A stretch of DNA of 13,908 nt, taken from the NCBI GenBank assembly GCA_002308215.1, contig DBVO01000017.1, positions 13,343-27,250 of the forward strand. Direction: 5' to 3'. Both the position numbers and the translations under genes were made by a program. The stretch comes from Christensenella sp. UBA1262 (GTDB lineage Bacteria; Bacillota; Clostridia; Christensenellales; CAG-917). The notes beneath the pieces were generated by a model that had not been told where the DNA came from, made no database searches, and saw nothing but the letters and a program-made list of their open reading frames with translations. Positions 1-7,241 of the stretch are shown one piece after another. Every line of letters starts with the position of its first letter. The stretch's first letter is position 1.

Positions 1-866
1 TCTGACCCTGTATGATTAAATACGCCATCCAACATTATTCTCATGCCACGTTTCTTAGCATCATTAATTAATGTCTTGAGATCATCTTCGGTTCCGAAGA
101 GCTCATCAATGTGCATATAATCGCCAGTATCATAACGATGGTTAGAACCTGACTTAAAAATTGGAGAAAGATATATAAGTGTAACGCCTAATTCTTTAAG
201 ATAATCTAACTTAGAAATGATGCCTTTAGCATTGCCTCCAAAGAAATCATCTGCGCGATATTCTTTACCTTCTTCGGCAACATCTGGCCTCTCATACCAA
301 TCCTTATGAAGCCTACCTTTCTTATTAAAATTGACATCTCCATCCTTAGCAAATCTATCTGCAAAGATTTGGTAAATAACACCTTGTTTTGCCCAATTCG
401 GAGTTTTATAGTCTTCTTTTGATACTGTTAACTGCCATTCTGGCAACCAATCGCCACGAAGTGCTGTACCGTCATAGTCTCTTCCAAAGAATGCGAGAGA
501 CCCATCTGCAAACTCTCCTTCGAAGCGATAGTTATATACGCCATACTCTTGAAGTGAGAATGCTCCATGGAAAACATCCTTACCTTTTTCTGTTTTTAAA
601 AGAGGAAGTTCAAAGCGATAATCATAACATACATGAACCACTTCGTTTGGCTTTTCTCCGTTAGAAAATGCACCGCCTACCTCATTTACAGAATAGGTTT
701 CTGGACGTAAACATTCGCAGTTTTCACAACCGACACCAAACACTTTTCTGAGTACAATAAAAACCCTCTTGATGCCAAGCTCTGCATCAAGTGGGAATGT
801 GATTGTTGTCTCTTTATTTATGGCTGTTGCGCCATATGGCCTTTTGTGTTTTAGTGGATTGTACAT
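1..866 (-). CDS. GH13 family alpha-glucan hydrolase (neopullulanase/alpha-amylase type), C-terminus off window
   Basis: Reading leftward from an ATG at 866, the frame stays open for 288 codons to the window edge, so only the N-terminal part is present. Residues 1-125 or so look like the beta-rich N-terminal domain (CBM34-like) found before the barrel in neopullulanases and maltogenic amylases. The GH13 barrel then begins, with a YQIFADRF segment, a GGNAKGI...LDYLKELGV segment, and near residues 280-285 conserved region I as DGVFNH. The catalytic Asp/Glu/Asp regions lie beyond the edge. No signal peptide is visible, so the enzyme is probably cytoplasmic and hydrolyses glycogen or maltodextrin alongside GlgP, the gene before it (65-base gap). 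Oddly, no Shine-Dalgarno sequence precedes the ATG; a perfect hairpin stands there instead. Exact specificity (amylase, neopullulanase, cyclomaltodextrinase) cannot be set from this part. Confidence 0.9.
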   Translation of the reverse strand, partial: MYNPLKHKRPYGATAINKETTITFPLDAELGIKRVFIVLRKVFGVGCENCECLRPETYSVNEVGGAFSNGEKPNEVVHVCYDYRFELPLLKTEKGKDVFHGAFSLQEYGVYNYRFEGEFADGSLAFFGRDYDGTALRGDWLPEWQLTVSKEDYKTPNWAKQGVIYQIFADRFAKDGDVNFNKKGRLHKDWYERPDVAEEGKEYRADDFFGGNAKGIISKLDYLKELGVTLIYLSPIFKSGSNHRYDTGDYMHIDELFGTEDDLKTLINDAKKRGMRIMLDGVFNHTGS

Positions 867-876
867 ATAGTTTGTT

Positions 877-900
877 CACGCAACGGCGAGCCGTTGCGTG
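877..900 (-). promoter_or_regulatory. Perfect 10-bp hairpin between glgP and the GH13 gene
   Basis: The arms CACGCAACGG and CCGTTGCGTG are exactly complementary around a 4-base loop (CGAG on the plus strand, CUCG in the leftward mRNA). The hairpin ends 10 bases before the GH13 start codon. No U-run follows it in the mRNA, so it is not an ordinary terminator. It is GC-rich against very AT-rich flanks. It may be an mRNA-processing or stability element, a translational control hairpin, or a copy of a dispersed palindromic repeat; the sequence alone does not decide. Confidence 0.8.
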
Positions 901-931
901 AAATGATTTTTATATTTTATTTAATTGTTAA

Positions 932-3361
932 TTACAGAACTGGATGCAATCCCCAGATGCGTTGTGCATATTCTTCAACAGCACGATCGGCTGCAAAGAA
1001 GCCTGCCTTGGAAATATTAACAAGTGACATTCTGTTCCATTGCTCACGATTCTTATATGTTGCATCTACTCTATCCTGTGTGTTTGAATAGCTTTCGAAG
1101 TCAGCAAGAACCATATATCCATCTGGTTGTCCGCCACGGCCGATTGTCAAAGAATCTGCGATTTCGCTGAATGATACTCCACCAAGTCCTTGACGCAAGC
1201 TATCAATGAGGCGCTTGATACGTGGATTTGTTTGATAGTAGTGAGATGGATTATATCCATTTCTCCACATCTCTTCTACTTGCTCGGCAAGTAGACCAAA
1301 CAAGAACATATTCTCGTCACCAACATTTTGGTGAATCTCAACGTTTGCGCCATCAAGTGTACCAATTGTAAGTGCGCCGTTAATCATGAACTTCATGTTA
1401 CCAGTACCACTTGCTTCTTTACCTGCAAGAGAAATTTGTTCACTTACTTCAGATGCTGGCATAATCATTTCTGCAAGAGTTACACGATAGTTCTCAAGGA
1501 ATACAACTTTAATCTTTCCGTTGATATCTGGATCGTTGTTAATAACATCACCAAGAGTGCAAATAAAGCGGATGATTTGTTTTGCCATATAATATGCGCT
1601 TGCGGCCTTAGCTGCAAAGATGTATGTTCTTGGTGTTATATCAAGATTTGGATTCTCTTTCAAACGGAAATAGAGATCAAGTATGTTGAGTGCGTTGAGA
1701 AGTTGACGTTTATATTCATGCAAACGTTTAACTTGGACGTCGAAAATACTATCTGGATCAACTTGAACATTATTTTGTTCAAGAATGAACTTAGCAAGGT
1801 CTTCCTTGTTTGCACGTTTAATCTTTTCAAGTTTAGCAAGAGCTTGCTTATCACCCATATATCTTTGGAGATCTTGCAAGCGGTCTGCATCCTTAAGCCA
1901 TGCATCGCCAATAAGTTCATTAATGAACTTAGCAAGACGTGGATTTGCTTGTTCTACCCAACGACGATGTGTAATACCATTCGTAACATTTGTGAACTTT
2001 TCTGGATGCATACGATAGTAATCCTTGAAAACGTCATTCTTCAAGATGTCGCTATGCAATGCGGAAACACCATTAATTGTATGAGATGTTGCCAAGCAAA
2101 GATTTGCCATCTTGATTTGTCCGTTAGAAAGAATTGCATTGTGTGTAACTGTATCCCAGTTGTTTGGATAGAAGCTCCAGAGCTCATCACAGAAACGTTG
2201 ATTGATTTCATGCACAATTTGGAAGATACGTGGAAGAAGTCTTGCAAACAGGTCTTGTGGCCATTTCTCAAGAGCTTCAGCCATAACTGTATGGTTTGTG
2301 TATGAAATAACGTGTGTCGTAATATCCCATGCTTGTTCCCAGCCATAGCCATACTCATCAAGGAGTAAACGCATAAGTTCTGGGATACAAAGTGTTGGGT
2401 GTGTATCGTTGATGTGAATTGCAACACAATCTGCAAGATTGTCAAGTGATGGGTTTGTCTTCAAATGACGTCTCAAAATACTTTGAATAGATGCAGAAAC
2501 AAAGAAGTATTGTTGTTTAAGTCTTAAAGACTTACCTTCAATGTGGTCGTCTGCAGGATAAAGAACCTTGTTAATTGATTCTGCCATAGCTTTGGCTGCT
2601 GATGCCTTAACATATTCACCACGGCTAAACATGCTCATATCAAAGTCTTGTGGAGCCTCTGAATGCCAAAGACGAATACGGTTGACAGTTTGTGTGTCAT
2701 AACCAGAAATGTTCATGTCATAAGGCACAGCATTGACAATTGTGCAATCACGTTGGTTAACTGTGAGTTTACCATCTTGCCAAGTTTGGTCTACTACACC
2801 ACCGAACTTAACTTGATAAATCTCTTCAAGACGTGGAGCAAGCCACACATCGCCACCATTCTTAATCCAGTAGTCAGGTTGTTCTAATTGCCAACCATCT
2901 ACGATGACTTGCTTGAAAATGCCATAATCATACAAAATAGAAAAACCACTTGCTGCATAACCGCGAGATGTAAGCGCATCCATATAAGCAGCTGCGAGTC
3001 TTCCAAGGCCGCCGTTGCCAAGGCCTGCATCTGGCTCAAAGGCATAGATTTCATCCATAGAAACACCAAAACTTTCAACGGCCTTGGTAACTTCTTTGAC
3101 TATGCCCATGTTATACAAGTGGTTCTTTAATGATCTACCAAGCAAGAATTCCATTGACATGTAGTAGATCTGTTTGATGTTTTGATCGTGGCAGCGTTTT
3201 TTAAAGTTGACACGAGTTTGTGTAAGAATATCTCTTACACACATGCAAGTAGCTCTGTAAATTTGGTTCTTCGTTGCATCTTCTGGTTTTACACCAAAAA
3301 ATCTTGCAAGCGCAGAAGTCACTTGCGAAGTAAACTCTTTGGTTGTGACATTATATTTCAT
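932..3361 (-). CDS. glgP: Glycogen/maltodextrin phosphorylase (GT35)
   Basis: The enzyme uses phosphate to release glucose-1-phosphate from the non-reducing ends of alpha-1,4-glucans, with pyridoxal phosphate (PLP) as cofactor, in the cytoplasm. At 809 residues it has the usual bacterial length. Family landmarks appear in order: YYMSMEFLLGR, LGNGGLGRLAA, HINDTHPTL, NVTNGITHRRW, VKRLHEYKRQ and EASGTGNMKF, where Lys647 should hold the PLP. The ATG at 3361 has AAGGA 8 bases upstream. The gene lies 84 bases after glgA, a gap holding a hairpin, and is fifth in the leftward operon, as in Bacillus-type glgBCDAP operons. It would supply glucose-1-phosphate to glycolysis or back to GlgC. Glycogen versus maltodextrin preference (GlgP versus MalP) is not proven by sequence; the operon favours GlgP. 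Confidence 0.97.
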   Translation of the reverse strand: MKYNVTTKEFTSQVTSALARFFGVKPEDATKNQIYRATCMCVRDILTQTRVNFKKRCHDQNIKQIYYMSMEFLLGRSLKNHLYNMGIVKEVTKAVESFGVSMDEIYAFEPDAGLGNGGLGRLAAAYMDALTSRGYAASGFSILYDYGIFKQVIVDGWQLEQPDYWIKNGGDVWLAPRLEEIYQVKFGGVVDQTWQDGKLTVNQRDCTIVNAVPYDMNISGYDTQTVNRIRLWHSEAPQDFDMSMFSRGEYVKASAAKAMAESINKVLYPADDHIEGKSLRLKQQYFFVSASIQSILRRHLKTNPSLDNLADCVAIHINDTHPTLCIPELMRLLLDEYGYGWEQAWDITTHVISYTNHTVMAEALEKWPQDLFARLLPRIFQIVHEINQRFCDELWSFYPNNWDTVTHNAILSNGQIKMANLCLATSHTINGVSALHSDILKNDVFKDYYRMHPEKFTNVTNGITHRRWVEQANPRLAKFINELIGDAWLKDADRLQDLQRYMGDKQALAKLEKIKRANKEDLAKFILEQNNVQVDPDSIFDVQVKRLHEYKRQLLNALNILDLYFRLKENPNLDITPRTYIFAAKAASAYYMAKQIIRFICTLGDVINNDPDINGKIKVVFLENYRVTLAEMIMPASEVSEQISLAGKEASGTGNMKFMINGALTIGTLDGANVEIHQNVGDENMFLFGLLAEQVEEMWRNGYNPSHYYQTNPRIKRLIDSLRQGLGGVSFSEIADSLTIGRGGQPDGYMVLADFESYSNTQDRVDATYKNREQWNRMSLVNISKAGFFAADRAVEEYAQRIWGLHPVL

Positions 3362-3420
3362 ATACCCTTTCCTTTCTTCCGCTTTCCCCCGGACGAAAGA
3401 TATATAATTTTTCTTTTGTT

Positions 3421-3438
3421 CTCCCCTTAGAAGGGGAG
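3421..3438. promoter_or_regulatory. Hairpin between glgA and glgP
   Basis: CTCCCCTT and AAGGGGAG form an 8-bp perfect inverted repeat around AG; the folded form would be 7 bp with a 4-base loop. On the plus strand it is followed by TTGTTTTTT, the form of a rho-independent terminator, but no plus-strand gene runs into it. In the leftward glg mRNA it is preceded and followed by A-rich sequence, so it should not stop the operon transcript. It may instead protect the 3' end of a processed upstream mRNA or stop antisense transcription. Confidence 0.65.
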
Positions 3439-3445
3439 TTGTTTT

Positions 3446-4870
3446 TTATAATGCTTTATAGATTTCAAGATATTTCTCAGCGCTCTTTGCCCATGAGAAA
3501 TCGCTGTTCATGCCATTTGAAACAACCTTGTTCCAGTTCTCTTTATCAAAGTAGCAAGCATATGCACGCCATACTGCATCAAGCATATCGTATGCATTGT
3601 ATGTCTTAAATGTAAAGCCTTTGCCTTCGCCTGTTTCTGGGTTGAACGCAGGGACTGTATCTTTAAGACCACCTGTTTCTCTGATAATTGGCACTGAACC
3701 ATATTTCATTGCAATGAGTTGTGAAAGTCCGCATGGTTCAAACTTAGATGGCATAAGGAACATATCACTTGCTGCATAAATCTTGCTTGCAAGATCTGCA
3801 GAGAATGCCAAGATGCCCTTGAACTTGCTAGGATATCTAGACTCAACTGCGCGAAGCATATTCTCGTATTTCCAGTCGCCTGTACCAAGAATAACAACTT
3901 GGATATCAGCACGCATGATGTCGTCAATAACAGCAGAAACAAGATCAATGCCCTTTTGCTCTGTAAGACGAGTAATCATTGCAACAAGAGGACGCTCGCT
4001 AGAATATGGCATATCAATCATTTCAAGAAGAGCTTTCTTGTTTTCAGCTTTCTTTGCAGCATAAGTCTTTGCTGTATACTTTGCAAAGAGCTTTTCATCT
4101 GTCTTTGGATTGTATACCGTCTCATCAATGCCATTTACAACGCCATGAATCTTGTAGCGACGCTCAGAAAGAATGCTTTCAAGTCCATATGAATAGAATG
4201 GATCAAGAATTTCATTTGCATATGTTTCAGAAACTGTTGTAACAGCATTTGAAGATTCAATACCACCTTTCATATAGTTGACGCAATCGCCATTCATAAC
4301 AATGGATCTTGCCCATTCTGGAAGGCCTAAGATATCGCCGATGAGGTTGTCGCCATATTTGCCTTGGAATTCAATATTGTGGATTGTGAACACAGTCTTG
4401 ATCTTTTGATAATCATCGCTATAGCGATAGAATACATCAAGGAAGACTGGGCAAAGTGCTGTATGCCAATCATTTGCGTGCAATACATCTGGATAGAAGT
4501 CAATGAGTGGTAAGACTTCAAGTACAGCCTTTGAGAAGAAAGCAAAACGCTCACCATCATCAAAGTGGCCATACAAACCCTTGCGATTGAAGTAGTATTC
4601 ATTATCAATGAAATAATACTTCACTCCCTCATAGACTGCTTCATATACACCACAATATTGTCTGCGCCAGCTAAGGTCAACAAACGTGGATGCTACAAAG
4701 CGGAAGCTTTGTTTGAACGAGTCTTTAATTTCTTCCTTGTAATATGGAAGAATTATTCTGCAGTCGTTGCCTGCTTTATTAAGTGCCTTTGGCAAAGCAC
4801 CTGCAACGTCTCCAAGACCACCCGAACGAACAAATGGGGCCGCTTCAGAAGTCACAAATAAGATTTTCAT
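3446..4870 (-). CDS. glgA: Glycogen synthase, ADP-glucose type (GT5)
   Basis: The enzyme transfers glucose from ADP-glucose to the non-reducing end of an alpha-1,4-glucan. At 474 residues it has the normal length for bacterial GlgA. The N-terminal GT-B domain begins MKILFVTSEAAPF and carries the glycine-rich SGGLGDV loop. FTIHNIEFQG lies near 161-170. The C-terminal domain has RLTEQKG (Arg301, Lys306) and FEPCGLSQL with the conserved Glu378, then RETGGLKDTV. The ATG at 4870 has AGAGGA 6 bases upstream. The gene follows glgD by 48 bases and precedes glgP. One point of note is Arg15 in place of the Lys usual in the KxGGL motif, a conservative change. Family assignment is firm. Confidence 0.97.
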   Translation of the reverse strand: MKILFVTSEAAPFVRSGGLGDVAGALPKALNKAGNDCRIILPYYKEEIKDSFKQSFRFVASTFVDLSWRRQYCGVYEAVYEGVKYYFIDNEYYFNRKGLYGHFDDGERFAFFSKAVLEVLPLIDFYPDVLHANDWHTALCPVFLDVFYRYSDDYQKIKTVFTIHNIEFQGKYGDNLIGDILGLPEWARSIVMNGDCVNYMKGGIESSNAVTTVSETYANEILDPFYSYGLESILSERRYKIHGVVNGIDETVYNPKTDEKLFAKYTAKTYAAKKAENKKALLEMIDMPYSSERPLVAMITRLTEQKGIDLVSAVIDDIMRADIQVVILGTGDWKYENMLRAVESRYPSKFKGILAFSADLASKIYAASDMFLMPSKFEPCGLSQLIAMKYGSVPIIRETGGLKDTVPAFNPETGEGKGFTFKTYNAYDMLDAVWRAYACYFDKENWNKVVSNGMNSDFSWAKSAEKYLEIYKAL

Positions 4871-4918
4871 AATTTTTCCTCTTTATATAAATTTTATTTT
4901 TGCTACAAAACCTTTGGT

Positions 4919-6031
4919 CTAGATAACTTTACCCTTTACAACAACCATTGGGTATGATTCATAACCACTCAAAGAACGATTTGGTTGAATAATTACGTCT
5001 TTATCTGTGATTGTATAATCAAGAGATGCATTCTCCATGATTATTGAATCTTCCATAACGATTGAGTTGCGGATAACAGCACCCTTGCCAACTTTTACAC
5101 TACGGAACAAGATAGAGTTCTCAACAGTTCCTTCAATTACGCAACCATCAGCGATGATGGAATTCTTAACATCTGCGGTCTCTTTGTACTTCGCTGGAAC
5201 GGAGTCTTTAACCTTTGTAAGAATTGTTGAATGTTTATAGAAGAGTGCTTCTCTAACTTCTGGATCTAAGAGATCCATGCTGCGCTTGAAGTATGTTGGA
5301 ATACGGTCAATAACAGCAACATAATCTTTTACTTCATAGTTCATGATGTAAAGGTCATTGAGATGCTCTTGCAAAATATCTTTTTCAAAGTCATATGCAC
5401 CATGTGCATAAGCATTATCAATAAGAGTGATAAGCAAATCCTTCTTGATGAAGTAGATATTGAGGTTGCAGAGATCTTCACCTACATCGCCACCAATTGC
5501 ATAACGCACATCCGTGATTCTGTTGTTCTTATCTGCAGACACAATAATCTTTCTTGGATTGAGTTCATCGTGATATGTGAGAACCGTGATATCTGCGCCC
5601 TTTTCTTCGTGGAACTTAGCGACTTCTTCGAAGTCGAGGTTAAATGCGATATTTGAGTTTGCAATAACAACGTACTCTTCTGGAGAAGACATCATAAAGC
5701 CTCTGAGGGTGAAGAGAGCTTCAATCTTTCCCTTATAAACATCGTGTGATGAGTTGAATACAAATGGTGGGAATACTGTGATACCACTATTCTTTCTATT
5801 CAAGTCCCAGTCACGACCCATACGGATATGGTCCATAAGAGAGTTATAGTTGCTTCTTGTAACAATACCGATGTTTGTTATATTTGCATGCACAAGGTTT
5901 GAGAGTGCAAAGTCGATAAGTCTATATCTTCCACCGAAAGGAAGAGATGCGGTGGTACGATGAATTGTAAGACTGTTAAGATGATCTTCTGCGTCTGATG
6001 CGAACAAAACGCCCATTATGTTATTTCTCAT
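4919..6031 (-). CDS. glgD: ADP-glucose pyrophosphorylase regulatory subunit GlgD
   Basis: This is a GlgC paralogue of 370 residues with the same layout: an N-terminal nucleotidyltransferase-like fold, then a left-handed beta-helix of hexapeptide repeats (NSIIADGCVIEG...SVKVGKGAVIRNSIVMEDS). Catalytic elements are worn away. The GGxGTRL loop of GlgC is replaced by a stretch reading FASDAEDHLNSL, and the SGDHIY motif by ANSNIA at 124-129, so the metal-binding Asp is lost. In Bacillota, GlgD is known to pair with GlgC and raise its activity, so a GlgC-GlgD heteromer is expected. I chose ATG 6031 because GGGAGG lies 7 bases upstream; a TTG at 6052 is also in frame but lies inside the end of glgC and ahead of that site. 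The gene starts 13 bases after the glgC stop. Confidence 0.95.
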   Translation of the reverse strand: MRNNIMGVLFASDAEDHLNSLTIHRTTASLPFGGRYRLIDFALSNLVHANITNIGIVTRSNYNSLMDHIRMGRDWDLNRKNSGITVFPPFVFNSSHDVYKGKIEALFTLRGFMMSSPEEYVVIANSNIAFNLDFEEVAKFHEEKGADITVLTYHDELNPRKIIVSADKNNRITDVRYAIGGDVGEDLCNLNIYFIKKDLLITLIDNAYAHGAYDFEKDILQEHLNDLYIMNYEVKDYVAVIDRIPTYFKRSMDLLDPEVREALFYKHSTILTKVKDSVPAKYKETADVKNSIIADGCVIEGTVENSILFRSVKVGKGAVIRNSIVMEDSIIMENASLDYTITDKDVIIQPNRSLSGYESYPMVVVKGKVI

Positions 6032-6038
6032 ATTCTTT

Positions 6039-6044
6039 CCTCCC
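6039..6044 (-). promoter_or_regulatory. Shine-Dalgarno site that sets the glgD start
   Basis: GGGAGG in the leftward mRNA lies 7 bases before ATG 6031 and directly abuts the glgC stop codon (6045-6047). It supports the ATG over the upstream in-frame TTG at 6052 and suggests translational coupling to glgC. Confidence 0.85.
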
Positions 6045-7241
6045 TTAACCAATCATTTCATTTGGACCGACTACTGCGTCCGCTGGCAAATTGTAATTAG
6101 GTGCAATAACTGCAATCTTCCATTCGCCTGGTTTACATGGTTCGAGGGTTTCACCAACCATAGCATTTTTACCAATTCTTGCATTCCAACCAACAATTGC
6201 ATATCTTACGTCTGCGCCATCTTCAATTACTGCGCCTGGCATAATGATTGATTCTTCAACATATGCCCCTTCGCCAATTGTAACTGAGTTAGAAATAACG
6301 CTGTTCTTTACTGTGCCTTTGACAACTGTACCTTCAGAGATAAGGCAGTTAGAAACTTTACCTGTTGGTGTGATAAACTGTGGTGGTTCAGCATTGTTTC
6401 TTGCATAGATTTTCCACTTGTCATCATCGAGGTTGAGTTCCTTGCCATAAAGAACATCCATGTTTGCTTCCCAAAGGGAAGAAATTGTTCCGACGTCTTT
6501 CCAATAATCATCAAATTGATATGCGAACAATCTTTGATTGTCTTGAATCATCTTTGGAATGATGTTCTTACCAAAGTCGTTTTCACTTGTCTTGTCGTTT
6601 TCATCATCGATAAGATATTGACGAAGCTTTGCCCAAGTGAAGATGTAAATACCCATTGAAGCCTTTGTTGATTTTGGTTGTTTTGGTTTTTCTTCGAATT
6701 CTTCGATTTGTCTTGAATTCTTCTTAAGATTCAAGATACCAAAACGACTTGCTTCTTGAATTGGAACTTCACGAACTGCGATTGTGCAGTCTGCGTTGTT
6801 CTTCTTGTGATCTTTGAGCATCTCGTGATAATCCATCTTATAAATATGGTCACCACTCAAAATCACTACATATTCTGGGTCATAGTTGTCGATAAAGTCT
6901 ATGTTTTGATAAATAGCGTTTGCTGTGCCCTTGTACCATTCACCAGATTTTGCACCCATGTATGGTGGCAAAACATAAATACCACCATTGAGTCTATCAA
7001 GGTCCCAAGGTTGTCCGTTACCAATATATTGGTGAAGTTCAAAAGGACGATATTGTGTTAAAACGCCGATAGTATCTATACCACTATTGATACTGTTTGA
7101 AAGCGGAAAGTCGATGATACGATACTTTGCGCCAAATGGAACTGCAGGTTTTGCAACATTTGAAGTGAGGACTCCAAGACGTGTGCCTTGGCCACCTGCA
7201 AGCAACATTGCAATACACTCTTTCTTTGAATTTTTGCCCAT
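6045..7241 (-). CDS. glgC: Glucose-1-phosphate adenylyltransferase, catalytic subunit
   Basis: The enzyme makes ADP-glucose and pyrophosphate from ATP and glucose-1-phosphate, the committed step of bacterial glycogen synthesis. At 398 residues it has typical length. Residues 12-22 hold the nucleotide loop LLAGGQGTRL, followed by KPAVPFGAKYRIIDFPLSN (31-49). SGDHIYKMDY starts at 129 with the metal-binding Asp131, and EFEEKPK carries Lys185, which corresponds to the glucose-1-phosphate-binding lysine of the E. coli enzyme. The C-terminal part from about 290 is a hexapeptide beta-helix. The ATG shares its A with the glgB stop (TAATG), and AAGGAGGG lies 6 bases upstream, so the two are translationally coupled. 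With these residues intact, GlgC should be the catalytic partner of GlgD. Confidence 0.98.
   Translation of the reverse strand: MGKNSKKECIAMLLAGGQGTRLGVLTSNVAKPAVPFGAKYRIIDFPLSNSINSGIDTIGVLTQYRPFELHQYIGNGQPWDLDRLNGGIYVLPPYMGAKSGEWYKGTANAIYQNIDFIDNYDPEYVVILSGDHIYKMDYHEMLKDHKKNNADCTIAVREVPIQEASRFGILNLKKNSRQIEEFEEKPKQPKSTKASMGIYIFTWAKLRQYLIDDENDKTSENDFGKNIIPKMIQDNQRLFAYQFDDYWKDVGTISSLWEANMDVLYGKELNLDDDKWKIYARNNAEPPQFITPTGKVSNCLISEGTVVKGTVKNSVISNSVTIGEGAYVEESIIMPGAVIEDGADVRYAIVGWNARIGKNAMVGETLEPCKPGEWKIAVIAPNYNLPADAVVGPNEMIG

Noticed and set aside
389..664. Open frame of 91 codons on the plus strand
   Set aside because: It is antisense to the GH13 gene, whose minus-strand translation is continuous and carries family motifs.
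1328..2305. Open frame of 325 codons on the plus strand opposite glgP
   Set aside because: It lies wholly inside glgP in antisense, is rich in Cys, Asn and Phe in the way of reverse-complement reading, has no ribosome site and shows no domain. glgP has complete family motifs in the same DNA.
3421..3450. Operon-ending terminator after glgA
   Set aside because: The T-run lies on the plus-strand side only; in the leftward mRNA the hairpin is followed by A-rich sequence, and glgP continues the operon.
6032..6052. Upstream TTG start for glgD adding seven residues (MVKGGKN)
   Set aside because: It overlaps the end of glgC, encodes the Shine-Dalgarno stretch itself, and the ATG at 6031 has an ideal ribosome site 7 bases upstream.
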